Shown: one piece after another, positions 22,450 through 36,480 of the stretch | Position numbering within the stretch: position 1 is the stretch's first letter | Layout: every line of letters starts with the position of its first letter | Source: Toxotes chatareus | Lineage: Eukaryota > Chordata > Actinopteri > Toxotidae | Assembly (NCBI GenBank): GCA_016801885.1 | Contig: CM028888.1 | Coordinates: 13,005,170 to 13,069,169 of the forward strand | Length of the DNA stretch: 64,000 nt | Direction of reading: 5' to 3' | The notes under the pieces: model-generated | What the model was told of the DNA's origin: nothing | The model's input: only the letters and a program-made list of their open reading frames with translations | Database searches by the model: none | Program-made: the position numbers and the translations under genes

Positions 22450-25400
22450 CTGTCAAGAGGAAGGCAGAGGGGTTAGGTTGTGCTAGACACAGGAACCTTT
22501 GCACTGGGCTGACTGCACTGGCTCACACATACAGGACTTCACAGTAAGACAGATAGTATACATCAAACTAAATGCAACATGGCACATTATAAAGCTATAG
22601 TAAAACTACCACAAAGCTATTGAAGTAAACTGAAAATACACTGAAACATATCAGTCACATTAAATTGCCGAGAAGCTGACAGTGACAGCGTATAAAAGTC
22701 AAGCTGGTCTGCCTTTGCTCACTGTAACGATCGAAACCAATTTTTATTTAGTTTTGTGTGCGCCACCAACCTAAGTCTCTGCCCTCTTATGTCCTGTGTG
22801 AAGCGCAGACCCAGAGAAACACAGACAAATATCTCAATAGGTCAGCCAGAAATTATATGGCATACCTCACCAGCTCCGCTTGCCAAGAAGGGGACGGGGG
22901 TGACACAATGCAACACCTGTGCTGTGCATGAGCCCCACTGTGCCAGCCAACACAAACAGCTCTCATCAGTGCATCAGCACTCTAAGAATCTCATACAGCA
23001 AGTCACGCTGCCACAGTTCAAGTCCCAGTTCAGTCATTAGGTAAAACCTTACGAAGGGGCGAGTCGCTGCTGCACAAATCTCCTCCACACGTTCCTGTTC
23101 AGGCTGCAGCTCTTGGTGTGGAATGGACATGAATACCCCTGAGATGGTCCTTGCCTGCCAACACGGCTTTTGTTATAGTGTGCCATTGCAAAGCCAGTGA
23201 CTGAGCCTCTGCTTAGACAGGATTCACCCACAGCCCTGTCTACACAGCAAACAAAGAGCTGCTGTGTGCACCCCCACTGTGGCTGTGCATTGCACACGAC
23301 AAGCCAACTTATGTATGCACAAGGCATAAATTATACCACCTCTTCTTCTCTTCATCACCCCTCAGATGCTCTCATTCTCCCTAGATGTACTACGATCTTA
23401 TTATGCTTGTGCTAAAGAATCATCCTCTTCTAGTGTCTGTATCCTCATATACTCATCCTTATGCTGTAAACAAAAAAGTGCAGGGATATCAGGTAAGATC
23501 TCTTTCCATCTGTTTGTCTTTTGCACAGGTGGTAAGGTGCATGGATAGGTTGCCCATTATCCACCTAATAACCACAACCGGTCACAAAGACAGAAACAGT
23601 TGCTTTTTCTCGCTTTAGCTGGAGAAAGGAGCTTTGACCCAAAGAATTCACAGCTATGGTGATTCCACACACTTTTGAGTTTTGTTGAGCACTAGGATGA
23701 GGAAAACTAATGCATTTCTGACTAATGAAGACTGATGCTGGTGACCAAAACAGACCAGGACAAGCAGCAGTTAACAAGGGCCTCGCCCAATAAAGTATTT
23801 TTTGATTTTGACTATGTAGTTATTGTTCAGTTGAGTTGAAGAAAGCTGAATGAGGAGTGGTGTCATTGCTGCCCTTGTACTGGAGCTGCCACACACTGAA
23901 TATGCTCCACCTACTTGGTTAAGCCTTAGATCCAAAGCTCACTGTGTAGAAATGCAGAGATACCTGTAGATAAACCACCTTTCCTACCAGTAATATACTA
24001 GTTTTATATTTTTAAATAAGAGGCAAGTATAACAGTATAAGACGAGCTTCAGCGCAAACTAAAATTTATAACCAAGTGATGGAAGATTATTTAATTAAAA
24101 TTTTAGCAGTTTGCTTTTAGGATTCCTTTTGACTTGGCCTTGTTATATAACAATATTTCTCTACTTTTTGTAGTAGATAAAAACAAAAACCCACTTTTCT
24201 AGTCAGTCAGAAATAAAAACTGGCTGATTTACCTTGTGGATGTGATGTTATTGCTCATTTCATCATGGCCCTCTATAAGGGACTGTGAACAGCAATCATT
24301 TATTAGTAATGCCTTTCTGAAGGACCTGCTGACCTTGAGTAAATCCATAATAAATCGTACAAGCGCAAAAACTGCAGCTGACACTATGTGTTTTCAAACC
24401 ATCAGGCAGGTTTCACCACTGTCTGACCACATCCCAGTTAATGATGTTAGAGCTGGTTTGAAAACCGAATGATGGAGGTTTGAACCCTTCGAGAGTTTTC
24501 TGTCCAAAATGATTCAGTGTAAAGTTAGCAAGGGGGAAGCATGACAGACGCAAAGAGTGCAAGAATTACATTCTAAAGAGTGCTGCCATGCTGGCCTAAA
24601 ATATATTACTACTACTACTATAACTATATTGCTGTAGGTGAAACACGTTTTGATTGTGAATAAGCATCACTTCAGAAAAAAAAAACCATATGTATCAAGA
24701 TACGAAACAAAACTTCAAAAACTGTGTATTAACACTTTCCTAATGTGAAAGTTTAAGTCTTTAACCTTTTACAATTATCTATAAATGACTGAAAGAGCTT
24801 AGTTTATAAAAGGTAAAAAAAAGGTTATGACATTTTTCATAAATAAAATGAGGTTGATGTGCCTGCTAAAAAGCAAAGCAAATCTTAATTTCATTTGTTT
24901 TTGTAATTTCTTATAACAGTGTCTTATAACTTGTGGAAATATTTCTACCAAGAAAAGCACTGCTATCTTCGTAAGTTTAATTAATGAGTATAGGGAAAAA
25001 AACAAATGCAGATGTTGAAGGACCTCTCAGTCATTACTGTGACATTAATTAGTGAGCATCTAAGAAGAAAGAGCCATTGCATGAGGATTAAGATTTGCTG
25101 TATTTGTTTTTCCAAGAAAAGTACAGTATTATCGAGCCAGTTGTAATGAGGGATTAGACCAAGGTTACTGCTGCTGAAAGATGGAAGCCCACCAGGACCA
25201 GCTTTCTTTCTTTAGTAGATTTTAATGCTTGCTTAGTCATTCCTGTAGTTCTTTGTGTGTCATTACTGTGTGCTTACACATGAAACAGTGAAAATGTGTT
25301 GGGACTTGGCATGTCTGGGTTGTGTAAGGTTTTCCTTGACGTTTGAGAGATTTCTCTGTTCTGTATCTGCCATGTGAGGTGACTGTCCTTATCTCTCGTT

Positions 25401-27609
25401 CACAGCCCTGTTTTTTTTTCTGGCTCACAAAACATCAGAGGATGCTACACTCTTGTGGCATTAGAGCACGCCCTGCCATGGCCTTTGTCCGCACAGATCG
25501 ACGGGAGCCCACGTGCTGGTTACTGTAGATGAACAACTCCGAAAACTCACCTGCTGTGCCAAAGGTTTTCACTGCGTTAAAGCAGTTCCTCAGACAAAGA
25601 CAGATAATTCCTGTACCACTTAAAACCCACAGCCAAGACCAAATATAGCATATGGGTTACCATCTTCACCATCTCTGAAGGGAGGAGGCGATTTAGCTAA
25701 TGCATACATTCGTCTATTTTCGTCAACGCAAGGACAATAAAGGCTTGCTGGGCAAAGAACAGCACATAGAGTAGTTTGAAGGATAGAAAAAAAGGCATGT
25801 GGTGAGTGTGATTTTGCTGTTGTCATTGTTGTTTTCATGCATTCTGCATTGGGAATTGTATCCATGTCAAGCTTTAATCCAATAAACATTTTGATGTGCT
25901 CTCTTTGCAGCATGTCATTTAATAATGCCTGCCTTTTTGCTGTGAGCAGAGCCATACCATCTTTGCTTATAATTAAGGATGATTAATGCTTGTTTTTGGA
26001 AATAGTGCATAGATGAGACCTATTAGCTGTTTTACTGAAGCATACAACCACATACCACAGTCACTAAGTCTTAGGTATGTGCTGTTTTAAATGCAGCAGG
26101 GAGAATCTGGACCAAAACATGTATCATCTCTAACAATCCATTACATCCAATATTATGGACACCAATATGTATGTGTACGCTGTTATTAATTCCATTCTAC
26201 GCTCTGCACAACAATAAGAGACTGTACATGGAGACAGTAGCAGTTTGTGATCTTCAGTCTATTTTGCTGTTACACACCAAATAAGTGTCAGAAGCAGGAT
26301 TTCAGAGAGCAGGTGTGCATAGGTCTGTGCATTTTCAGTCAGTAACAGTGATTTATAATGTGCAGTGGTTCAATGCACCTTGTACTGGTCTCCTGAGCCT
26401 GTTGGCTGCCCTTTCACCAGAACCAGGAGTCCTTACGGGGGAGATGGATGTCTCGCTCTGATGCCAACTTAACAAATCTCCCTCCTCGCTTTCAATCTTC
26501 ATTTCACGTTCAGTATGTGCACCTCATTAGAAAACAATCCTGTTTAATTATGGTCAGTTAAAATGTTGCCAGTAACGAGAGAAATGTCTCTTTACCTGCC
26601 AAAGGAGATTTGTTCCTCTTAAGAAAATAATTTTATATGCACCTATGAAAGAACATCATTATGCAAATATTATTACAATTGTATGAATGTCAACAGGATC
26701 TGTGCCATTATGTTTCAGTTTACGTAATCCACATACTGACCTTGGAGCATAATGGCATATATATAACACTTCATAAATCTTAACAGTAAACAGTAGTTTA
26801 CGTGAGGAAAATATGCACTGAAGGGATTCCAAAAAAAAAACATACAGAAATCATAAATATTAAAGTAAAGTACCTCACTGCAGTCATTTTCTCTGTTCCC
26901 CATATTCTGAGACACCCACATACTCTGCAGACCTCTCCAGTCACCTTGAGCACACTGATTATATATACAATGGGCATTCAGCACATTAAGCGCTTTTTCC
27001 TTAGTGACCTCGTGACCACTGATAGTATATCTCCTTTTAGCTTAATTTGTTGGATGTCAGAACTGCAGTCCAAACTGATAATAACAACCTGATAATAACC
27101 AGACACACTCTCACACACTGAGGCTGTGGTAATAGCCTTTGCAAACAAGAGCATCACGGAAAACAAATTATGCTCATCATTACGCTCATTATATGATGCA
27201 TTGTCTTACCTTCTACTTCTTTCTGTACAGCTGCGGGAGAATAAAGAAAACCAGACATATTTAATGTTGACAGCAGGATATCTTAGTATCAATCCACCAC
27301 AAACCCACAGACTACATCAGAACTAACACACATGCTGGATATTTCATGTATTCTTTCATCTTTCTTCTTCTTTCAATGCCACAACATGCATGCTGACTGA
27401 CACGTTATCTGCCACAGCTGCAAGAGTCTGCTCATCTGTTCTGTTTCTTATAGTCGTACAATTAACATTACTGACAAAATTAGTGGTATTGAATCCCATA
27501 AATAGTCCATCTGCCTGCCAGCATTCAGTGGCTTTGTCTTTGTTTAGCCAGGAAGGTCCCCACCCATGACCCCTGACCTTGAGGGAGAAGGTTGCAGAGC
27601 TTCAAAGCC

Positions 27610-27720
27610 AAACATGTATTGCTGGCCCTGTTCAGACCTGGCATTAACATGCATCTTGGGTGATCTGATCCACAAGCGGACAGCTCTAAGTAGAGGTGTG
27701 AATGCACCCAAGACATGATG
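27610..27720 (+). repeat. dispersed fish repeat fragment
   Basis: Phrases such as GTTCAGACCTGGCATTAACA, CTTGGGTGATCTGATC and GGTGTGAATGCACCCAAGAC are ones I recall from a common teleost interspersed repeat. No ends or target duplications could be defined. Confidence 0.5.
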
Positions 27721-28598
27721 AATTGAGTATATCTTGGACGTCTTGTGTTCTAGGCCACACTGAAGAACTACCTACTTAACTGACGCCCTCTGCATAAGAA
27801 GAAGAAGAAGTACATAATCATGTGAACATTCACGTTCACAAATCACGTCAGCTGGCTTTGTCCTCAATGTCTAAAAATTTTGAAAAGCCCACAGAGATAT
27901 ATTAGTGTGACTAACTGACAAATGACTAACATTTACTGCATAAGACTTGAGCTCACTTTAAAATGCCAAGTTCAATCCTTTCTGTTTGGTCGACTTTCCA
28001 AAATAAGAAAATGACATCCATTTGGTAGCCTGTTAAATGTCTCTGTGTTGAAAACATGCAAACAGCTGACACATTAGGAAGCTGTTATCCTCTATGACTT
28101 GTGAAGATAATTACTAAAAGAGCTAGACACACAGACCCAAGTAGCCTTTAAGTACTGCTGTAGTGTACTTTTGCCTGGATTGCTTTTAAGTGGGTATTAT
28201 TAATTATTTTCTGAAGTTCAATGAGGATGCAGACCATGGAATAGGATAATGACAAGATATTTTAACCATTTATAAGCCAAACAATCACAATTTTATGTCT
28301 CTAACATTATTAATCGTGCATACTGGTGATATTTAAGTGTTTGTTAAATATTTACTTTCTTATGGTCCAGTAATGATTAAGTGCTTCTGTTACATGTGAC
28401 CCTTTGCAACTTGTGGCCCAGGTAAGATGATGAAGCAATTAGTATCCCGATATGACCATTTACTTATAGAGGCTAATGTTAGCAAACTTTAGATGAATAT
28501 TACTGTATAATGTCAGTCCCCAACTCATACCAAAAAACCTGGCATTCAAATGATAAAAATACATTTCGTTACAAATAGAGAGATGATATTTTTCTCAC

Positions 28599-29301
28599 CT
28601 TCATGGCAGTACCTTCCCCTGTAGCTGGTATTGATACAGTCACAGAGGACCTCTCCTTGGCTGACAGAGCACACGCCGTTGTTGTTGCAGGGAGAGTATG
28701 CGGCACATATGTACTCCAAATCACTATGGACAGCTTGACCATCCAGCAGTACTGGTAGTGCCTCCCCCAGTTTCAAATTGGCTATAAGGCCCTGGAATGG
28801 CGGCTCATATTTAACAGTGCTGGACGTCAGGGCAGAGAGACGCACATCAGGTGAGATCCCCCCTACGTAGAGGTCACTGGCCACTACCATCTCTTTTCTT
28901 TTGGACTTCACTTCAGCCACTTTCTCCTCGTTGTCCACCACCAGCTTGGTCTCTCTGTAATTACGAGAAAGAAGGATTCTGTGCCAGCGCTGGTCGTCGA
29001 CACGTGTCTCTGTGTGCAGGGAGGCCGGTTCAGCACAATGGATGGTGAAGTGCATCTGGAGCCTCCCACCTGCGATTAGAAGCTCCAGGAAGTCGCAGTT
29101 GCCTCCATCATCCAGATAGAGCACCAGTGCTTTGCTGGTGTTGGTTTTCAGAATAAAGCTGAGCTCACCTGTTGTCTTGGCGTCCCACTGGCCATAGCGA
29201 GTCCATTGACCGGGAACCCCCTCATATTCCAAAGCTATTCCTGTTAGCACCAACCCAGCTAACAACAGTAACCAGGAAGCCTTGCCTTTACACCTGCTCA
29301 T
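28599..29301 (-). CDS. nrxn2: nrxn2 alpha first coding exon: signal peptide, LNS1, EGF1
   Basis: The exon encodes the N-terminus of alpha-neurexin 2, a presynaptic cell-surface receptor that binds neuroligins, LRRTMs and other partners across the synapse. The start ATG (29,299-29,301) opens a signal peptide, MSRCKGKASWLLLLAGLVLT, followed by LEYEGVPGQWTRYGQWD, the usual start of LNS1. LNS1 spans about residues 24-195 with LYLDDGGNCDFLELLIAGGR, RWHRILLSRNYRETKL and KSKRKEMVVASDLYVGGI. EGF1 (about residues 199-233) has six cysteines. The segment PDVRLSALTSSTVKYEPPFQ and IANLKLGE match human NRXN2 closely and differ from NRXN1 and NRXN3; this fixes the paralogue. Donor G|GTGAGA leaves phase 1 at splice site SS1. 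Two NTS sequons are present. Whether this is the a or b fish copy cannot be told. Confidence 0.96.
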
Positions 29302-29364
29302 GATGATTACTATCTACAGCCACTGGCTCCCTTGTGGTCTCTAATTCATATGTCTCCAACACAG
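29302..29364 (-). other. nrxn2: nrxn2 5' UTR part of the start-codon exon
   Basis: Upstream of the ATG a strong acceptor (TTTCCTCCTCACAG) ends at 29,365, leaving 63 bases of leader with no splice-like interruption. Joined to the noncoding exon ending at 50,675 it forms a GT-AG intron of about 21.3 kb. An A at -3 of the ATG is a fair initiation context. The exon start is inferred from consensus only. Confidence 0.55.
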
Positions 29365-32300
29365 CTGTGAGGAGGAAATGTTATCTAGAGTCTACACTTC
29401 TTTTGTTATCACCCTAAAATTTACAGAAATATGACTGCAAGTCCCACATGCGGTGAAAGAGTTTCTTTAGCCTTGAGTGACTATCCTGATTCTTTTTGCC
29501 ATCTCTCCATGAGCAACACGTGACAGAGTGAACAAATGAGGTGCATTGCAGAACACTTTGCATCTACTTTGGATCAGCTGCGAAAGAGAACAAACAAGAC
29601 AAGTGATCTACAATGCTGTGTGCTTCCTCGTCTTCGCCATCCAATGTCTTGGCCTCCATCCAGCACTGTTCCTGTCAGTTCTCCATGGGTTAGCTAGGCA
29701 TGCAGCCTAGGTACAGCCGCCATTCTCCTCAGCCTCTAAACATCCTAAGATATAAAAGAAGAACATGTAATGATTAGCTGGAAAGATTACTAACAATCCC
29801 ATGGTAAATGATCACAGTCATTATGAATAACATGGCAAATTAACTACAAATTCTAAGAAATCATTCAAAGAGGTAAACATGGAGACAAGAGTGATAGAGA
29901 GGCTTAATCGTTATGAAGAATTCAGTTTTGAGCATTCAGCAATGGTTCATATCTTTATAGGTCATTTTCCACAACTCGTTCTTGACTGCTGGTTGTCATA
30001 TAGATAACCAGCAGGGATTCCAGCAACACTCCCTCAACATGACGCTTTGGCCAATTCAATCCTCATGTCTCAACATTCAGGCAGAAAGAGAAACAGAGGA
30101 TCTCACTAGCTTGCTGAGACCTGTGCTGATTTCCAAGAAGCTGGTGGGAAAAGTCTGTTTCATAAAACCCCCACAGATGTTTTGGTGCAATGCATGGCCT
30201 CACTAACTTCAGTGATGTTGAGCCCCTTAAGCCTTCTGTGCTCCCTGGGCTCAAGCTAAGACGTTACAGCGAAACAACACATGCAGGCCAGAAGCTGGGA
30301 GTGATGCAAAGGAAGAGGTCTGTCTTGGATACCAAGAAACAAACAAAAAAATTGAACACTTTGTGATGACAAAAGAGGGTACGCCTCCCAGGTCTAAGGA
30401 CACGAACAAAGTTGGGCACCACTCTTTGGCAGAACTGGGAACCTGCCCTGAGTCATTACTTCCACTCACACTGGAAAGTACAACTGATATCCAATCATCC
30501 TGTGGAATTACGTAGGGGGAAACCACACATATCCTAAGAGATGAAATTTGTATTTAAAGGAGAGAAGATTTTATTTATTTTTTCATTATTAACACCAATT
30601 TCCCTGCAGAGCACAAAGCTAATAATGAATTCATCCTACAGACAAGTATTGTGTGTGTTGTCACAGCCTGGTGTAGCTCCACTGTGCCAAAGAACTCACT
30701 GCTGTCCAAAAGACATAAAAGAACAGTACCTTTGAGTGATCCAATTAAGTGATCAAAACCGAAATAAGCTACTACAATACATTACAACCAATTTGCAGAA
30801 CAGAGTGGAACAATACTGTCGATTTAAAAGATGCCTACTGTACATACTGCATGCCAAGCATCATACACCTGATCAAACTCAAAATATGTTTGATTTAGAA
30901 AGAAAGTTTTACAGCAAATGTGGAGCATTCTGCTCTTAATATTCAAAATATGTACCAATGTCACCCTGTCTCCTGGTGTTGATCCATTCCGATTCAATCA
31001 ATGAGTCTCAATAAATACTGACAACAACTGTAAATAATTTTTCAAGCTGAAGCTCTAAGGTTTATCATAAACTGCAAAAAGAGCTAATTTGTCTGAAAGC
31101 AAGGCATGATATTTATGTTAAACTGAGTTCTTTCTCATTTATAAGCATTTTTCAACTAGAAGCAGAGGCATTTCATGCAAGTGTGGCCCAATTTCATCTC
31201 TGCCACAGAGAGAGATATAATATGTGTTTGAGTCTGCAGGGAATTACAGCCTCTATTTGGGCTCTTGCTGATGAGGGACTGCCACAGTTGGGTTTATTCG
31301 CTAAAGGTAGACGTCACAAGAAAGAATGCATCACAGCAAATTCACAGTTCTCATCACGGTTTCTCCCCGAAGTCTGAGAAAGCTTCAGGCTGGGGGAAAA
31401 AACCCTCCTGATAAACAGGTTTATCATGGGAATAGCTGTATCATGGAAGGTCATAAAAACTGACACCCTCCTCACAGGATGAATTGCAATTTACCAAGCC
31501 CAGGCATTGTGTGTGAAATTCTTCTTAGAGCCTGTTGTTGCTGTATATGCGTGGTCGACTACAGCCGGTTTTGATTTAGAAAATCAACACATTAGTATTT
31601 TTGCGTGTAAAAAAATAAGGAGGCATGTGGTGCTTTCAGCTTCACGGCCTTGCCCCATGATAACTGTTTTCCAGCAAATCCCATTTACACTCACTGAGAG
31701 CAACTTGTGCTCCAAGACAATACTAAAAGACATAGAAATGCCCCATGATCTGGAAGTAGTAGAAAACGGGGCCCATTTAAAACTGAAATGAAATACTCTA
31801 TATAAACATGCTAAATTTGGGCTAATTTGGCACTGACAACCTGCTATCTGCAACATTCATGTAGTTAAAGGAAGGATCTATTTAAAGCTTACATAAATAG
31901 GGCTTAATCGTTAAAAAAAGAATTGTATATGACCATGGGCCATGCTGACAATAACTGTTTGTTGTTTATATCTTGAGTATCTTTCTGCATCTGTATCTTT
32001 AACATCCCCTGTAGTGACCTATAGAGATCACCCGCTCCCTTTGTTCACATCAATTTCATAGACACTCAAAATATCTCAGGGACTGTTAGGCTAACACACA
32101 CAGGGCAGATCAAATGCACAAAGGCCTATATCTCAGTGGGGCTTTGTGATGCTAGTCTGGCAGTGCCAAAAAAACCTCTAAGCTGATTCAGCACATTTTA
32201 AGTCTTATCATGGGATTTTTGTACAGAAATGCATATTAGTAACTACTACTAACATTCTTTTTAAAAAAATAATATCTATTTCAGTTAAAATTTTTAAAAA

Positions 32301-35300
32301 GCGTATTGGAAGTTGCACTGTCTGCGGCATTTTTGATGTTTTCTGGCTTTAACAGGATTGATTAGCCTATTTAATTCATAGCGATGATATAGTGTGGACT
32401 ATCTGCTCCCCTGTCCACTATTGATTACACAAAAATAACATATCAACTTGTAAGTAAGGTGTTCACACTTAAGCTTGTTAATGTAAAGAGTAACATTGCC
32501 TCCTTTACATTTAATGGATTTTCTCACTGGATAACATGCTCCGTCTTCATTAAAAACAACAGGCCAATTTCCCATCATGGCCGGAATCTGGTGGGAGGAC
32601 ATCAGAGGTGGACAATTAATCGTATTCCAGTGAGGGCCGTTGCCAACTCCAATAGCCCACCCTTATACACACTTTTGTGCATCCCCCACTACAGAAAAAG
32701 AGTGATAGCTAAAATTATGAATTTTATCAGGTCTGTTTTGCCCTCACTCTACAGAATACCATGGCTTATTTTTCACCGGTCGCATATTTTTACGCAACAT
32801 CATGAGCTGTTTTAGTTCTTCTTATACTATTGCAATACACATATTATTTTGTGAGGTTACTGTAATGTACAACCTATAACAAAGAACCATGGTAACACCA
32901 TAAAAATGGCACAAATAAAGTAGTTTACCTATTACAGCAATTTGAACCTCAAAATAATGTCACCGTATACAATTGATACAATACAATACACATACTGTTG
33001 TGCTATGATCACTGTGACGCTGCTGCACCATAGTGCATTTTTCATTTATTCATGTATTTGCAGAAGCTGATCAGACATAATCCATAAACGATGTGTCAGG
33101 TTGTACTGACATCACACGTCACTCGGCCAAACACATCGCTCTGCTTAGCTTGTTGCTTGGGGAAGCAGAGCACTTACAGTCAAGTATATGGAACTTTAAG
33201 TACATGCCACTGAAAAATTGGGAGTTGAGAGATCTCGACAAAATACTATCAATATATTCTTTTCAAGAGATCCTGCAAAGAGCTGCTGCTACTAAAAGTC
33301 AACCTGCTACACTGGGGGAGGGACAGAGGGGCAGGCAGATGGGCTGGAGGTTCAACAGTTACTGATTGTGCACGTGCAGATATCACGGACTCCACACTGC
33401 AGGGAATGGGAATGAACAGTTTTTGCTTGAATCCGTGGCTGACACCGAACAACGGGGATCGTTGTGTGATACTCAATAACGTTTCAGTGAACACAGTGGT
33501 GATCTCAAAGCTTTCCTTTGAAGAATCAGTTGGATAAACAGGTGAAAGAGTGCAACGGGAGGAGGAAATAAAATGAAAAGGAATGAACAGACACACTCGC
33601 TAGTATGCTTAACAAATCAGACAATTGCAATTGCATGCACTTTGCTATGCTTTGGGTGAGACAATCACTTTTTTTTTTTGTCAAGCCAGGTTTAATAGGA
33701 TTACAGTAACAATGTCTCCATGTGCCACTGTGGCAGCTAATGTATGTATTATATGTTATCACTGTTTAAAATGCCTGGCTATGTTTAATATAACCATATA
33801 GGAGGTCACTGATTGCTTGTTGAAAAGGCATGTTAGAGTATGCCGTCTGAGTCTGTATGCCTCTGTTGCATGCATCCGCTTCTGTTTACTCTTTTAATGA
33901 AATGTAAGCGTTCTCCTTCTTATCTACATTTTACCTCAGCAGGTTCTGGGGTTACAACGCAGAAGAATGGTCCGCAATGTACCACACGGTTATCGTTCCC
34001 CAGCTGTTTAACTCTACTCTTTTCACTCATCAGTTTTCCCATTAGAGGACCGGCGGAGGTTGAACACCCTGTCATTCTCTAAATGGAGCCTGCAAGACTA
34101 TGAAAGCAATTCCGACAGACCTATAGGAGAGAATGTAAGAAAAACCACTCTCAGTATGCACACCCAATCTACTACAGACATGGGTCTGTGCATTGAGTAA
34201 ACTTTGTGCTGCAAGTAACGACTTCTCACCACACCTCTGTAATCTTTTCCTTACCCTCAACCTTAGGCCTTATGGTCTGAGTGATGCTAGAAGCAAAATA
34301 GGGCAAGTCTAGGGATATTACTTGAGGTACAAATATTTAATCTCCAGAATTTTGGCACAGCATTTGTGTGTGCATAAGATTCCCTTTGACTGTGCCAAAG
34401 CAATTTTCTGTAACAGAAATAACTTCTATTTTTTGACACAACTGTTGAGTATCTCTCAAGTTGCTGTTTCTTATAGAACGATGTCAGCTGTTACCTCAAG
34501 TCTGCTGAGATTTTGTAATGAGCTTTTTATTGAGGCAGAACAAGCTTGGCTCTGTTGGGAACGATCTAATCTTCCCCCCTGAAGTTTCCTTTATGAACTT
34601 CCTTTTGTTTTCCCAAATTGGATAAAAAAAATAAAATAACCGAGTAAAGTTTCAGTGCGCAATTTATATATCGTCATTCTAACTCTGAGCTAAATTAGTT
34701 GACTTTTCTACTGATAAACTAGGCTTTCAAACATTAGGCCTGAATAAAATGTTTGTCTGGTCTTGACTACAGATGTGTTGACGAAAACAGTGTCTCAACC
34801 ATTAAAAACAATGAGATACACACAGATAAAAGCTGCACGGAGCTGCAGTAGCTGGTTGTTATCTCTACTGGGTTTGCCAACACATAAACACCATGCACAG
34901 TAAACAGTTATTTGATTGAATGGAAAAAAAAAAATTCTTTGTGCAGGAGACTATGCAGTTGGCTTTTCTTTTTAGTTTAGTTGAACAAATAAGAACATGA
35001 CATACATGACCAATCAGTGAATTTGCAAAAGTCTCTATCATGTCTCTGTATCCTTGGTTGAATGTTTAATTTTGTGGCACACACTAAACTGTAAGGGCAA
35101 ATATCAAATGATATTAAATTAACCTGTGATTGGAGAAACACTTACTGCCGTATTACTCTGTCTGTTCTATGTCTCTCAAGTTCACAGTCCTTTGAATGAT
35201 TCAAATTAAGATACAGAAGTATCTTCTGAATGAGACATCACAGACAAATGGAACAGTCTGTTGAATCACTGTAAAGCATTTCATGTCAAACAAGAAAAGA

Positions 35301-36432
35301 GCTGTAAGAATCATTACTGCTAATCACAGATGGAAACAATGACTGCAATAATGATGCGTGCTTTTAATTAACCAATTTAAAAATTAAATCTAATTTGGTC
35401 TGATATGGAACAAAGACAGGCTTGACCTATATACAATGGATCATTTTCTTTGATGGAAACTTTGGATTAGAGATTAAAGACGTCATACACAATGGTTGCT
35501 GCTTTGGAACAAATCAAATTTTTATTAATTAGAATTTTTTGCTGCTCTATCTTTTTTTTTAGCATAGGCTTGCACTACTGATGATGAAAGACAAAAAATG
35601 TTATGCATTGTTTTCTGTCTCACGATGAATAATTTATGCATCTGTCTAGTTGCATGTTTTAGTAATTACAGAGTGTTGAATTGCTTTCTTCAAATAACTC
35701 TGAGATGCACAAACATACATGTTTTTTTTTCAGAGGACAAAGTGTAGGGACATGTATAATTCAGCGATTGCTGATAACTGAGAGTAGACAGGTTGGCTGT
35801 TACTGCTGGTTGCAAAATGTTATCCTGCCTCCAAATCTACAGTTCAGAATCTATTTACTTCTTCATATTTAATCTGGGCTCTCCAGGAGACAGTATATAA
35901 AACTTGTTCTCCCAACAGGGGAAAACTAGTTGGTTGCCCATTATCCTTAATGGACAGACATCGAGTACAAAGACATGTCGTTAGTCATGAATATTTAAAA
36001 AAAACAGACCTTATGTGCGTTTTCATTAATGTAGTTGAGTAACTCTGTAATCACATGGGTTTTTTCAAGTAGTTCTCTGCCAGAGAGACAACAAGAGACA
36101 GTCTGGGTCAGCACACCAGGAGGTACTGATGCACAGCAGACAACGAGAGTGACCAGGAGATTTTCAATGCTCCACCAAATCTTAAGTCTACCGCGTGTCA
36201 GCATTTTGGTTTCCAAAAGAAAAACTGTCAGTTTTGCATAGTTCAGACTCTGTGAGAAAGCCAATAATCTTTCCAACCACCTTTCAAAATGACAGAGTGT
36301 TCTCTTTCATCATGTTTGATTGCACGTGTTTATCTTATGAATATACAATTTGAGTAATAAAAATGCAACCGAACTACTATATCAAATCTCTTCAAAGCTG
36401 ACAGTTCATACCCAGAGCAGATAACCACAGTA

Positions 36433-36480
36433 CAGACAGACAGACAGACAGACAGACAGGCAGAAAAGCAGATAGATAGA
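36433..36480. repeat. (GACA)n/(GATA)n short array
   Basis: About eight GACA units, a GGCAGAAAAG interruption and three GATA units. Same motif pair as at 17.0 kb. Confidence 0.9.

Larger units (their letters stand above)
21360..28598 (-). other. nrxn2 introns around the SS1 microexons
   Basis: Apart from the microexons, this span includes a fragment of a dispersed fish repeat at about 27,610-27,720 and a GAA run at 27,797-27,811. Poly-A runs occur at about 21,986-22,001. No protein-coding or RNA gene was recognised. Confidence 0.6.
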